The notes: a model not told the origin generated them from the letters alone. Positions 22,875 through 36,043 are shown, counted from the stretch's first letter. The stretch is DNA of 64,000 nt from Puccinellia tenuiflora (GCA_012064385.1 QRDG01000231.1:1081234-1145233), one strand, 5' to 3'. Numbers and translations: made by a program.

Positions 22875-25625
22875 CTTTTTTTTTAGATAAAAGGCACAAG
22901 AGTGTGCAGCTTTAAATTAATAAAGCCTGACTAGTTCACAGGACTTAAGCATAACAGCGGTTTACATAGCACATAGGCAGGATACATGGCCAAAGGCCCA
23001 AATGACAAAGGTTCACACTGAACCAGAGACAACATAGGAAAGCAAAATAAACAACTTTGGCCAACGGGGGGAAGCTACGGAAGGAGACGCACGCGTCAGG
23101 CGGTAGAGGTGCTGCAGCTTCCTGATCATCATGTCGACGTGCTCCAGGTCCATAGGCTTGGATAGAGGGCGCCACTGCTGCAAAAGGATACCAGTTTTAA
23201 AGAAACAGTCAGCGGCATGGTTAGGGAACACAACTTCGATCGAAAATTTGTTGCGAATCTTCCACGGGGCCCAGCTCTGGGCCACAAACAGAAGCCACAC
23301 GGGCTTCCTAGCATTGTTATCAAGCGAAAGAAGCTAGGCCCAAAAGTGATCAAAAGATTGGGGGTTCCACTGAACCCCCAAAATATCGCGAAATCCACTC
23401 CATAAAAGTTTAGCGAAAGCACAAACGAAGAAAATATGGTTTGAATCTTCCGATAAGCCACAGAGAGCACAAAAACCATCCGAAGGCCCCTGGCGAACAC
23501 AGAGCTAATCTCCCGCCGGCAGGCGTCCCCTTGCAAGCAACCACAGAAAAATCTTAATCTTGTGGGGAACCTTAGCCGACCAAACAAACTTAGGGACAGG
23601 GTGGTCCGTCGAATGAAGGATTTTACGATAGAGCGAAGCAACCGAGAACTGGCCAGAGGGCTCAAGAGCCCAGGACACCGAGTCCTGGTCCTCCGATGGC
23701 GCGATAGAATCTAATTCCGCTAGCAGCTGGTGCCACTGCACAAGGTCTGCATCACCAAAGGTACGGCGAAATGAAAGCCGCCATCTTTCGCCATCGTGAG
23801 CCTGGGAAACAAACATATCAGGTCTAGCCGAGATTTCAAAGAGACGTGGGTAGCGGGCACTAAGGGGACTCTCCCCTATCCACCAATCCTCCCAGAACCG
23901 GATGGTTGTACCCGTTCCCAACAGAAATTTGGCTCCCAATTTGAAGAAGTTTTTGATTTTATGAATGTTGTGCCAAAACTGAGATCCTCCAACGGCATTA
24001 GAGGAGAACAGGTCAAGGGTACCCAGATACTTAGCATGAATCAGTTTAAGCCATAGGGGTTTGGGGTCTCTTTCGGTGCAAATTTTCCACACCCATTTCA
24101 CCATCAGGGCGATGTTCATAGTTTTAGTGCACGTGATACCAAGGCCACCCTGGTCCTTAGGTTTACAGAGTTCCTCCCAACGAACCATGTGATATTTGCG
24201 ATTAGCATTAGCCCCCTCCCAAAAGAAGCGGGACATATGTTTTCTGAATCCAGCATGCGTCCCAACCGCCAAGAGGAAGAGGCTCATGGCATGCATAGGC
24301 AGGCTAGCAAGGGAGGCATTTGTGAGTCAGTTTGGCAGCCGACGACATGAAGCGTCCCTGCCACGGTTCATTTCTCTTCCCAACCACCTCGACTAGGGGT
24401 TCCCAATCAACCATTGTGAGCTTTCGATCAGCAATCGGCAGGCCAAGGTACGTGAAAGGAAAAGAGCCAGTTTTACAGTTCAGGAGATTGACCACTCTGG
24501 CCTGCTCCTGCACCGAGGCGCCCATTACGATCACTCCACTGTTCAAGAAGTTGATTTTCAGGCCCGAGAGGATCTCAAAGCAGAGCAGCAGGGCTTTCAA
24601 GTTGATCAAGTCTTGTTCAATGTTTTGAATCAGAATAATGGTGTCATCAGCGTATTGGAGGTGGGCCACCCCACCCTCAATCAGGTGGGGGACCACCCCA
24701 TGGATGTGACCGGCCGCACTAGCCAGGTCTAACATCTTAGCTAACGAGTCCGCCAAGAAGTTGAAAAGGATAGGGGAGCAGGGATCTCCGTGTCTAACTC
24801 CCCTCTTATTCCTAAAAAAGGGTCCTACTTCCCCATTAATGGAAATAGCAGTTTGACCGCCGGATACCAACTACATCAGGCGGTGAACTGTCCCAGAGTG
24901 GAAACCCTTTCTACACAGCACTTCCCTGAGAAAGTGCCAGCTAACCCTGTCATAATCCTTCTCAAAGTCTAATTTGAGAATTACAGCAGGGGTGTTTCTA
25001 GCCTTGACTTCATGAATAATTTCATGCAAGGCGAGGGCTCCTTCATGAAGAAGTCTGCCTTTAATGAAGGCAGATTGCGTAGGCGCGATGATCCGGTGCG
25101 CTACCGGAGCAAGACGCAGGGCATAAGCCTTGGAAACAAACTTAAAGATCACATTAATTAAAGCTATAGGCCGAAACTGATTAATCGAATCAGCCCCCAC
25201 TACTTTGGGGATGAGCGAAATAATGCCAAAGTTAAGCCTCGACACATCCAGCATGCCCAGCGCAAAGCCATTCAGGATGTGCAGGACTAGATCCTTAATC
25301 AAGGGCCAAAAGGACTTGAAAAAAGCAACTAGAAAACCGTCGGGACCAGGCGTCGTATCTAATTTCGTGTTCTTTAGAACTTCATCAAGCTCTTCAGGAA
25401 GGAAGGAAAGTGCTACCGCAAGATTTTCCTCTTCGGAAGCACACTGCTCCCTCTCCCAAAAGTTCCTTCTAAGAGACAGGATGTGAGGTGAGTCGGAGGC
25501 AAACAAATCCATGTAAAATTTATAGATGTGTTCCTGCAGGCCTCGCTTGTCACTAATCATCGCAGTGGGCGTCGCCAAATTGGTAATCAAACATTTTCGG
25601 TGTCTTCCATTGGCAAAGGCACCAA
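22875..25625 (-). mobile_element. LINE, 5'-truncated, with target-site duplication
   Basis: The minus-strand body ends in a poly-A (T run 22876-22884). The 8-bp repeat ACTCTTAA occurs at 22867-22874 and 25626-25633. The interior encodes most of a plant LINE ORF2 without the endonuclease domain, so the 5' part was lost at insertion or later. Confidence 0.88.
23300..25590 (-). pseudogene. LINE ORF2: reverse transcriptase and zf-RVT region
   Basis: Frame 25590-24871 has the reverse transcriptase start (TPGPDGFLVAFFKSFW, IALINVIFKFVSKA, PTQSAFIKGR). A stop in the same frame at 24871-24873 separates it from 24870-24304, which has RHGDPCSPILFNFL and the catalytic LQYADDTIIL box. A frame change near 24300 leads to 24296-23505, which includes QGGLGI and a WKVP-like zf-RVT entry. 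Cys/His remnants of zf-RVT (GFCALCG) follow near 23470-23420 in another frame. Three or more breaks make it non-coding. This enzyme copies element RNA into the target site. Confidence 0.85.
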
Positions 25626-25633
25626 ACTCTTAA

Positions 25634-26127
25634 TTTTTTGCTCTTCAAATCTCCATCTTAATACACCATGAGATCATCTGATAACATTTTTCTCCTAACG
25701 TCTTTCACTATCACTATGGCTGATGAACATAGGTGCTGTTGTTGGTAGTGCTGGGAGGTGTTACGACCTAGATTGTTTGTGCAAATGAAAGTTGTTTGAT
25801 AGATTTAGTGCTATTTTTCTTATGCATTTGCATTACCGAACTAAATTACAATGATAACTTAAGAAGAGTAGGTGTTCTTGTGATGAGCATTGGATGCATA
25901 TGGCTCTGTTTTTGACTTTACACCAACAGCAAGGAAATAACTAGATCAAAAGGACTGGAAACGCTGATAAGCTTAAGCTTCTATGTAATAGGAAGATCAA
26001 AAATTAACCAAGTGCCTAGCCCTAGCTAAGCATATGTGCCATTAAGTAGTTGGAATATATAGCTGTAGCTTTCCTTCTGTTGTCAAGATATGCCATTGGA
26101 TATTTTCCCTAATTGATGAAAATTTCT
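25634..26127. other. No gene recognised
   Basis: AT-rich stretch between the LINE target site and the outer LTR. It could be original flanking or intron sequence of the FAR1-like locus. Confidence 0.35.
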
Positions 26128-27201
26128 TGATGCAGCCCAACCCAATGACATCACCATGTCAAGCATCCCACTACATGCCACGTCAACATGGATGTCAAAG
26201 GTGACCTCCTTCCTCTCTACGAACCACAATGCACCGCCTTTGGATGGTATACTACCTAAGCCTCTACTCTTGCATATTGATAGGTGTCACGCGACGAGTA
26301 CGAACGCCAAGGGAGATGCCGAGGATGTCCAAGACTCGAAGCCATCCAAGGCGTACGCATGGAAACGAAGAAGGAAGAAGAGTTGCAGCTCTAGAAAGAC
26401 CCGGTACTACCGCCCGGAGACTGGCACTACCGCCAGGCCGGTACTACTGGGCAAACACCGCCTGACTGCCGGAATTGCTCTATGTTGGAAGTCCGGAACT
26501 ACCGGGTTGGGACCAGTACTACCGGCCGGCCGGTACTACCGCCCCAAGGTCGGTACTACCGGACCCCTCGGGTCTGCGTGCCTACTGAGCGCTTGCCGAT
26601 CTTTCACATAGGGATTATACCTCGCGGTCTCTCCCTTTTGTGATTCTATTGGGCCGGTTGGACCGACCGGTGAGGGCAACGCGTCACTTGTATCGGGTTT
26701 GTGTTCTTGTATTTTTCACGTTCTTGTGTGCATTCGTCCACTCGTTCGTCAATCCGTGAAGATCGGGCCATTCTAGAGGGCTTAGTCCACACCATGTCTT
26801 CATATGCAGGTTAGTGGTACATGGATTCAGATTTCAGCTAGGGGTGACTTTGACTTCATAGATGTGACATGTGACAGGTACTCTACATACCCTCTAGAAA
26901 ACTTTGTCGTGCCAATGATTAATTGTTAAATCTCTTTAATGGATGCTTGTAAAACTGATCACACTATTATGATAACTTTTTTCTGGATGGAAGAAGGAAA
27001 GTGAATTCCTATGTGTTGAAGCAAAATGGATCAAGTTGGATGAGGATTGGAGATGACGTGTACTTTCAACATGGATGGTATGCTTGTGATATTTCATGCA
27101 CAAAATTAAGCTTGTTTGATCTTGTACGTAATACTCGTACAAAATCACTATCCTAGCCGAATAAGCTTCATTCCATCTTATGAATACCAGTGGCAGAAAC
27201 A
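26128..27201 (+). repeat. Left terminal repeat of the outer element (1074 bp)
   Basis: It pairs with 49737-52726. Relative to the right copy it lacks about 220 bp net near 26580. It contains GGTACTACCG units (26400-26570) and a coding-like stretch (26816-27160) described in the findings. Confidence 0.7.
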
Positions 27202-27961
27202 TCGACAAAAGGTATAACATCCCCAATTCTTCTCCCACCTTGTCTCACTTGTTAGCCAAGCCATTTATGCCTATCTATCCTATTGAAACTTGCTCATCTA
27301 TGATTGCTTGGGTTTTGCACACTTGATACCTTGTAGTGTTCCGAGCAAATGTTGTATGCGCTAGTTGATATAGTTCTTGTTGGCAAGAAAAGTGAGAGGG
27401 AAAAGAATAAGAATAGAAAAAGAGAAAAAGAATAAAAAAATAGAAAAAGAAAGAGGCTATTTGCCTTATCTCTTATAGTAGACGCGCAAGCTCGATGAAA
27501 AATTTGTAGGTGTGGTATCTTTGTGCAAATCTTGTAGCCCAACAATAATTTGCAATCGAGTTGGTTTATTTTGTACTTGTGCAACTTGAGCTTTAGTATT
27601 CGCTAGGTCCATCACTAGCTCATTTCTGGTTGCACGAGTCCCACTTATCTTCGCGTGTGTTTACATGAGCTTCACTCTTATCCTTTGAGATCAACTTGTA
27701 TTTGCTTTGTAGTCATCGTGGTTCTCTACTTGCCATTACAATATCTTGGTTTTCGGTTGTTCCATTTGCTTTCCACAATCCATACATATCCACCCAAAAG
27801 CCGTGTGTGTTTTGGAGTTTGCGTTTGGACATTTGAACACAAGCCACTTTACTTTGTGTGTTGTTGCCCTTGGTTGTCCACAACGTCAAATACTATCAAC
27901 AAGGTGAGATTGTGTTCTAGTTTCCTTCCACTTCATATATACATTTGTCTTGTGATTGACC

Positions 27962-28621
27962 ATGTCTAGTGAGAGCGGAGCATACTATGGAGGCCATGTT
28001 GATGAAGAGACGATGAGCTACACCGACCACGATGATGCAAGCATGAAAGACATGGGGGACGGCTCCTACACCGACGATAGCCCCCATGACATGATGGAGC
28101 ACTACACCGACCCCGAATCCACGAGATTCCACGACATGATGGAGCACTCCTACGACTACACCTCGAACGACTTGATGGAGCCCTACATCGACTACGACAC
28201 CGCAAGCATGGTGGCAAGCTTCGACGACTACGACCTCCCATGCATGAGTGACTACTTCGAATACTCCTTCGATAACATGCAAGAGGAGCTGGACGATGGT
28301 GCTATCGTCCACAAGGTCTACTACCCCAAGCTCGCAAGAGGTGCCACGTACGACCCATCAAGCTCAAAACGGAGCAACATGAGGACCACTATGAGGTCAT
28401 GCTATCAAGCTCCATCAACATCAAGACGACGCCCCAAGGAGGAAATGGTCAAGGTCGTCACTTTTTCATACATAAGGCGACCCAAGAAGGATACCAAGAT
28501 GGCTCCCAACTATGCCAAACTTGAAGCTGAGATCGACACACTCGCCAAGCTTCGCCATACTTCTCCAAGCCCAAGACGGAGCCGCAAGTCAAGGTCGCCA
28601 AGGCAACCAAAGGATTTTTGA
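27962..28621 (+). CDS. Gag-like ORF, 5' part, of the outer element
   Basis: An open frame of about 220 codons starts at 27962 (MSSESGAYYGGHVDEE). It is very rich in Asp, Tyr, Ser and Met, ending with a basic Ser/Arg/Pro-rich tail. I recognise no domain. Its position after the left repeat and its pairing with the zinc-knuckle region at 47266-47800 suggest a structural protein of the element. The frame ends at 28621, 64 bp before the Copia target site. Confidence 0.45.
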   Translation: MSSESGAYYGGHVDEETMSYTDHDDASMKDMGDGSYTDDSPHDMMEHYTDPESTRFHDMMEHSYDYTSNDLMEPYIDYDTASMVASFDDYDLPCMSDYFEYSFDNMQEELDDGAIVHKVYYPKLARGATYDPSSSKRSNMRTTMRSCYQAPSTSRRRPKEEMVKVVTFSYIRRPKKDTKMAPNYAKLEAEIDTLAKLRHTSPSPRRSRKSRSPRQPKDF

Positions 28622-28689
28622 CGACACCCCTCCCCACAAGAACGTCATCGACGACACATGGAGGAATCAAGACTGTCACATCATATGGT

Positions 28690-30141
28690 TGAAAAAACAT
28701 GTGATACCCCCATGTGATTTTGATGTTGACAACAATACAACTAAGTACTCTAATGTTGAATCTCAGCTGTGCAGGAAATCTAAAAGAATCGTCGCGAGAA
28801 ATGCTTCGTTTTGGTGGTTCTGGGGTTTACCGGAAGTACCGGTCGTCCCAACGGTACTACCGCTCGGAACTTCCAGAGGTACTTCCAGAGCCCAGTACCG
28901 CTTACGAAAGTTGGGTACTGGACTCAACGGAAGTAGCACCGGAAGTAGTACCAGAACTACCACTTTACCAGAAGTACCAGTCGTCCCAGCGGTACTACCG
29001 CTCGGAACTTCCGGAGGCACTTCCGGAGCCCAGTACCGCTTACGAAAGTTGGGTACTGGACTCAACGAAAGTAGCACTGGAAGTAGTACTGGAACTACCG
29101 CTAAACCGGAAGTACCGATGCTCCCAGCGGTACTACCGCTCGGAACTTCCGGTGGTACTTCCGGAGTCCAGTGCCGCTTAAGAAAGCTAGGTACTGGAAT
29201 CAACGGAAGTGGCACCGGAAGTTGATCCGGTACTAACCGGAACTACCGGTGGTTCCAGCGGAACTACCGCTGCGGCGGGTTGAAGGAAGTTGACTGAAGA
29301 CCGTTGGCTGAAGCTTCAAAGGAAGACTGGAAGTACCGGCCCTCCTGACGGTACTTCCGGTGCTGCGGGGCTGGAGTGTCTCCAACGGCTGGATGCAGGG
29401 AGGGCTATTTAAGGAGGGTGTCTTCGTCCTTTGGCAGTTAGCTTTGAATTCTCTCTCCTCCATTAATGACCAAAAAGCTCAAAGCTCAAATTCGATAGAT
29501 CTCCCAATCCCTCCACCCAAACTTGCTAATCTTTGGAGGATTGAAGGAGAAGGCCCGGATCTACATCTTCACCAAGCCGTTCTTCATTTCCCCCTCATTC
29601 ACTTGAGGATTTTCGCTTCTAGGGTTAGCATTGTGTTACCCTAGAATTCTTGTGCTTACTACTTGTTGTATTTGTGACAGATGTGTTGATTTGGGAGCCC
29701 CCAATTAAGTTGTGGGTGTGTGCCCCAAAAACATTGTAAGGGCTCTTGATTCCGCCTTGAAGGATTCCGATAGTGGAAGGTGAACCAAACCCTTGGGTAC
29801 GGTTAATCGGAGAATAGGGTGAGGCCTTTGTGGCATCTTGAGTAGGCCTCTTGTGGCGAGCTCACACCCCTCCAATGAGACGTGCTCCCTTGACAAGGAG
29901 GAACTCGGCAATATATCCTTGTCTCCGCGTGCTTCCACTTTCGGTTATCTCTTTCCCTTAGTTGTATTTACTTGTATCGTATTAATTGCCTAGTTGCTTT
30001 AGTTTGCTCTTCATATAGGTAAATTCACCGTAGTTGCATATCTAGAGAATTTACCTTTGAGTTAAGCCTAAAATCGAAAAAGAATTAAAAATTGTTGGAG
30101 CACCTATTCACCCCCCTCTAGGTGCCCATACGATCCTTTCA
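28690..30141 (+). repeat. 5' LTR of the Copia element
   Basis: 1452 bp. The region 28830-29360 is packed with CGGTACTACCG, CGGAAGTACCGG and CGGAACTTCCG palindromic units. Confidence 0.9.
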
Positions 30142-30143
30142 AT

Positions 30144-30156
30144 TGGTATCAGAGCC
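30144..30156 (+). promoter_or_regulatory. Primer binding site of the Copia element
   Basis: TGGTATCAGAGCC, complementary to the initiator tRNA-Met 3' end, two bases after the LTR. Confidence 0.9.
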
Positions 30157-30192
30157 TTGGCTCTTAAGTTAGGCTTCACCGCCTAAGAGAGT

Positions 30193-33100
30193 ATGGGTGA
30201 CGGTGATGATGTTACGGGTGGTAGCACCCCTCCCGTGACCATGGATGATCTCAAGAATTTGGAAACAAGCTTGACATCATCCATGAACACTCAAATGGAG
30301 GAGTTGCATGCTATGATGAGGGAACTCTTGAAGGCTAACAAGCCACCCGCTACATCATCCCTAGAGGCTAATGCTTCCGCCGCGCATAGTGGGGAGGGCG
30401 AACAACTCACTAATGAATCCCCTCCTAAAATTGATAATGGGAAGGAGGAGTACCATGGTGTTCCATTTAAGTACTCCATTGACCCACCTATCCCGCATCC
30501 TCATATAAACAATAGGGGTGATCCACCTAAGTTTAATCCGTCTTGTTTTTCTAATTGGCAATTTCTTATGAGATCACATATCAAGAGCGCTTCGAGCGAG
30601 CTATGGAGAATCATCGAAGTTGGTTTCAAGGCCGTCGACCCAAACAACATGACAAGAAGAGAAGTCATGGATGGCCAACTCAATGATTTGGCTCTCAACA
30701 TAATTCATACCGCCGTGGGAGAAAAGCACTTGTCTTACATCGAGCTTGCTACCACCGCCAAAGAAGTTTGGGATATTCTCACTCAAGAGTTTGTCGGTAA
30801 TGAGAGCATGCAAAGGAATAGATTTGAAGCCTCGAGCAACCAAGACGAGGGCTTTTTCATGATAGATGGTGAAGATCATGAAGAAATGTATTGAAGACTC
30901 AAGACCCTTGCCACTCAATTTCGAGCCCTTGGTGCTACCTATGTGAATGATGCTTGGATCAAGAGGAAGTATGTGAGCGCCCTTTGGCCGTTCGAATCCA
31001 CCGACTTGAAGAGTCTCCAAGGAAGACACAACTATCACCTCATGTCATCTAATGAAGTCATGCAAGAGATGGCGGCATACAAGGTGGCCGCCAAGAACGC
31101 CGAAGATGCTCGAGCCCGAGCCATTGGAATGCATAAAGGATCTTCACTTGCTTTGAAGGTCAAGGTTGTGGTGCAAGACGATGATGATGAGGGTCAAGAA
31201 GATGTGTCACATTGGGATCCCAAAGAGCTAGAAGATACTCTCAAGGACTATTCGGCTCTCACGTCTAAAGCCTTTTGGAAGAGTCCATCCAAGGCAAGGG
31301 AGTTTGTCAACAAGGCAAGTGGAAGGAAGAAGGGTGGACAAAGGGTTCGTTCTTGCTACAATTGTCAAGATAAATATCACTTTGTGGCCGAATGTCTATT
31401 TGAGAATAGAGAACATCATGGAGGGAAGCTTGTTCGAAAGGATAAGTCAAAGGATACTCATAAGAAACCTTTCTTCAAGAAAAATGTTACCAACAAGAAG
31501 CCTCCGAGAATTGTATTGCTTGCTCAAGAAGAGTACTCATTCGGGGAAGAAGAAGAGCCCACAAATGAAATTGCCGCCATTGCTATTGCTTTTTCATCAT
31601 CTCCTTCCCTATTTGAATCCCCCAATGAGAATGTCTCCAACTCCTCCGCAAGATGCTTCATGGCCAAGACCACCGAGGTATCATCTCCCTCATCTTCTAA
31701 GGCAATGAGTAATATGGATGATGCTACTAGTCTTAAAATCAAAGAGGAAATAGTTGCTTTCGATCATTTTATCACTAACATGCAAGGTGAAACAAAGAAG
31801 CATGTTGAGGCTCTTATGAGTCAATATGGTGAAGCTCAAGAAATGCTTGAGATCAAGGGTAAGATTGAAAGAGAAGATGCTATGGAAATTGCATCCTTGA
31901 AAGACAATCTTGAAGAAGAGTATGAGCTTAGAGTTTCTCTAGAGCAACAAATAGAATCTATAGAAGAATCAAATGATGTAATTGTTGCTAAACTCATTAA
32001 AGAACGTGACCATGCAATTGCTAAATACAAAGCATGTAAGAAAGAAAAGGTCGAGCTTGGTGTTGGTCATTCTAGACTAACCGAGGAGCTAGAGAAGATC
32101 TCCAAGGCCCACAAAGCTTTGGAGATTGAATACTCTACCCTCACTAAGTCGTATGAACAACTTCAAACTCAACCGGCTAAAAATGATATGCCTATTTCCT
32201 CCACTCCCATTACTTGTGATCATGCAAATATCATTGAGGAAAATGCTAGGTTGAAGATCAATCTTGCTAAGGCCATCTCCCTAGGTAAGAAACCGTTTGT
32301 TACTTCACAAAAAGGGAGAGTTGGTCTTGGGTTCATTGAGGAGGAAAAGGAGAAAAAGAGCTTCATGAAGGATGCTAGAGCTCCTCAAGCAAAGAAGATC
32401 CCTCAAGCTAAGAAAGTCAACATTGCTAGTGGTGGTGCCACAAGGGGCAAAACCATTAGTGATGACTTTACGGGAAAATCTAACCCCACTACATTATATA
32501 TGTTGATTATTATGGGGATGTCTATGCTAAGTTTGTTGGTCCTAGAAATGTACCTATTGCTCGTTCCATTTGGGTTCCTAAGACCCTTGTTGCTAACAAA
32601 AGAGGACCCATTAAAAAATGGGGACCTAAATCAAAGCAATGATTTCTTGTAGGACTATGCTTCCGGTGGGTCAAAATGGGTGCTTGATAGTAGATGCACA
32701 AAACATATGACCGGAAGTAAGGAATTAATGATGGAGTTGAGACCAAATCTAAATGAAGCAACCGTCACTTATGGAGATCGATCAAAATCTGAGGTATTGG
32801 GCTTTGGCAAGGTGGTAGTCGCTAAGGACATCACCTTAGCGAATGTCATGCTTGTCGAAGACCTTGGTTTTAACTTACTTTCCGTTCATGCACTTAATAA
32901 GATGGGTTTCGCAGTCTTCTTTGATATTGATGTTGTGGTACTCTTGTGGATCAAGACTCTAAAGGTCGCTTTCGTTGGGTACGTCGAGGATGATTTGTTC
33001 GTGGTTGACTTTTCGAAGAAAACCACTTCAAATTCGATGTGCTTATTCGGAAAGGCCGACAAGGGTTGGTTGTGGCATCGCCGCCTAGCCCATGTCAACA

Positions 33101-36041
33101 TGAGAACTTTGCAAAGTCTTCACAAGGGTGGCCACATTTTCGGACTAAAAGAAGATGTCTCTTTTGCCAAAGATCGTGTTTGTAGGGCTTGTGTTGAAGG
33201 CAAGATGCATGATTCTCCCCATCCTTCCAAGACTATCATTTCATCCAAGAGGATCTTGGAGATCCTCCATGTGGATCTTTTTGGTGCCGTTCCCGAAGCA
33301 AGTCTTGGTGGGAAGAAGTATTGTTTGGTGATTGTTGATGACTATTCAAGATTTACTTGGGTTTATTTCTTCAAGTCGAAGAGTGAGACCCAACAAACCT
33401 TCATCGACTTCTCCATTGAGATGCAATGTCAACACAATGTTCCCATATTGGAAATTAGAAGTGATAATGGCTCCGAGTTCAAGAACTACACCCTCAATGA
33501 GTTTCTTACTGAAGAGGGTATTCATCACCAATATACCGCAACTTACACCCCTCAACAAAATGGTTTAGCCGAGAGGAAGAACCGGACTCTTATGGATATA
33601 GCAAGGTCCATGTTAGCGGAGTTTAAGACTCCGTTGAGTTTTTGGACGGAGGCTATATCCACGGCATGTCACTCATCCAACCGGCTCTACTTCCGCAACG
33701 GGTTGAACAAGACCCCCTATGAGATCCTCACATGCAACAAGCCTAACATCTCCTACTTCCGTGTCTTCGATTGTAAGTGTTTCTATTTGATTAAAGGTTG
33801 TCGCTTAACTAAATTCGAATCTAAATCTCTAGAGGGTATCTTTGTTGGTTACGGTGCCGAATCCCACACTTATAGAGTCTATGATATAGCCTCATGGCGT
33901 ATCATAGAATCTTGTAGTGTGGTGTTCGAGGAAAATGACGGCTCCCAAGTGGCACAATTTCATGTTTCCGATGTAGATGATGTAATTCCTCAAGAAGCCA
34001 TAAGAAGAATGGGTGTGGGATTTTTCCGCCCCATTGAGGAACCCCTTGTGGCGCAACGAGAAGGACAATGCTCTACCCAAGTGGAGCCTTCATCTACTCA
34101 AGAAAATCTTGCCAATGAAGAGCCTATTGCACCAACCCAAGAACAAGTTGAAGATCCTCAACCCCTTGATCAAGTTTCTATGTGAGAGCCCAACTCACCT
34201 ATTCATGATGCTAGCCATGATCAAGACCTTGTTCAATCATCTTCTTCTTCCAATGTTGAATTCGTGCCTAGTGAAGATCAAGGTCAACCTACCGGTCAAG
34301 ACGGGGACTCAAATGATCAAGATGATCAAGTGATACCTCCAAGATGCAATGAGGATATCGAAGCCCGTCGTTGAGCTAGAGTTGCAAGAACCATGGAACC
34401 TCGTGAACATACTCTTGAGAAGGTTATTGATGATGTGAGAGGCAAAGTGTCCACCCGAAGGCAATTGGCAAACTTTAGTGATCAACAAGCTCATATTGCC
34501 ATGGTGGAACTGAAGAAAGTGTCCGAAGCTCTTGAAGATCCGGATTGGTTGCAAGCCATGCATGAAGAGCTCAACAATTTTGAGCGCAATAAAGTTTGGA
34601 AGTTGGTTGAGAAGCCAAAGGAGTGCCGCAATGTTATTGGCACAAAATGTATTTTCAAGAACAAGCTAGATGAACATGGCATGGTTGTGAGGAACAAGGA
34701 TAGATTGGTGGCTCAAGGGTACTCTCAAGTTTAAGGAATTGATTTTGGAGAGACCTACGCTCCCGTGGCTCGCCTTGAGTCCATCCGTATCCTTCTTGCT
34801 TATGCATCCCGTTATAATTTTAAATTGCAACAAATGGATGTTAAAAGTGCCTTTCTCAATGGTCCTTTAAAGGAGTTGGTATTCGTTAAGCAACCCCCGG
34901 AGTTCGAGGACCCCAACTTCCCTAACCATGTCTACAAGCTTGATAAGGGGCTCTATGGACTTAAGCAAGCACCACGTGCGTGGTATGAGCAACTTAGAGA
35001 GTTGTTGTTAGACCGTGGATTTGAAGTTGGGTAAATTGATCCCACTCTTTTTACTAAGAGGGTTAAAGGGGAGCTTTTCGTATGCCAACTATATGTTGAT
35101 GATATTATATTTGGCTCGTCTAACAAAGCTTTTAATGATGAATTTTCAAAGCTTATGACCGATAGATTTGAGATGTCTATGATGGGTGAGTTGAAGTTCT
35201 TCCTTGGATTTGAGATCAAGCAATTGAGAGGAGTGACTTTCATTAGCCAAGCAAAGTATATTGAAGACATGCTCAAGAGGTTCAATATGGTGGATGCTAA
35301 GGAGAAGAAGACTCCTATGGATACCAAATGCTATCTACAACTTAATCCAAAGGATATAGATGTGGATCAAAAACTCTACCGCTCCATGATAGGTTCGTTG
35401 CTTTACCTTTGTGCATCTAGACCTGATATTGTGTTGAGTGTAGGTATGTGCAAGGTATCAAGCGGCTCCTAAAGAAAGCCACATATTGGCGGTCAAAAGA
35501 ATCCTACGATATTTGGTTCATACCCTAAGGTTTGGTTTGTGGTATCTAAGGGATTCATCTTTCACTCTTCGTGGATTCACGAATTCGGATTGGGCCGGTG
35601 ATCAAGATGATAGGAAATCAACTTCCGGGGTGTGCCAATTCATTGGTAGTTCCATGGTAAGTTGGTCTTCTAAGAAGCAAAATTGTATCTCTCTCCACCG
35701 CCGAAGCCGAGTATGTGGCCGCCGCTAGTGCATGCACTCAATTGTTATGGATGAGGCAGACTTTAAAGGAATACGGTGTCAATTGTGACAAAGTGCCTCT
35801 TTTGTGTGACAATGAGAGTGCTATCAAGATCGCCTACAACCCGGTGCAACACTCAAGAACCAAGCATATTGAGATTCGTCATCATTTCATTCGGGATCAT
35901 GTTGCCCGTGGAGACATTGAGCTAGCTTATGTGCCAACCAAAGACCAACTTGCCGATATTTTCACGAAGCCACTTGATGAAGCAAGATTCACTTATTTGA
36001 GGAATGAGCTAAATATCGTGGATTCGAGGAGCTTGGCTTGA
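30193..36041 (+). pseudogene. Copia gag-pol polyprotein, broken
   Basis: A single long frame begins at 30193. Gag has an N-terminal UBN2-type region, a zinc knuckle (CYNCQDKYHFVAEC, near 31360) and a long coiled coil (31750-32300). Protease follows at about 32680 with LDSRCTKHMTG, where the catalytic DSG reads DSR. Integrase (33060-33800) has HRRLAH and CRAC, then the D, D (RSDNGSEF) and E (NGLAERKN) residues. Reverse transcriptase (34740-35330) has LYVDDIIFGS. RNase H ends at 36041. Stops: 30892 (TGA), 32650 (TAG), 34183 (TGA), 34372 (TGA), 34732 (TAA), 35032 (TAA). Frame changes of two bases lie near 35449 and 35693. Several stops fit C-to-T decay. It cannot make a working polyprotein. Confidence 0.92.
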
Positions 36042-36043
36042 CC

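Noticed and set aside
28763..29215. Ser/Gly/Val/Pro-rich repeat protein in the Copia LTR
   Set aside because: It is produced by translating the palindromic DNA array in the LTR; all frames look repetitive.
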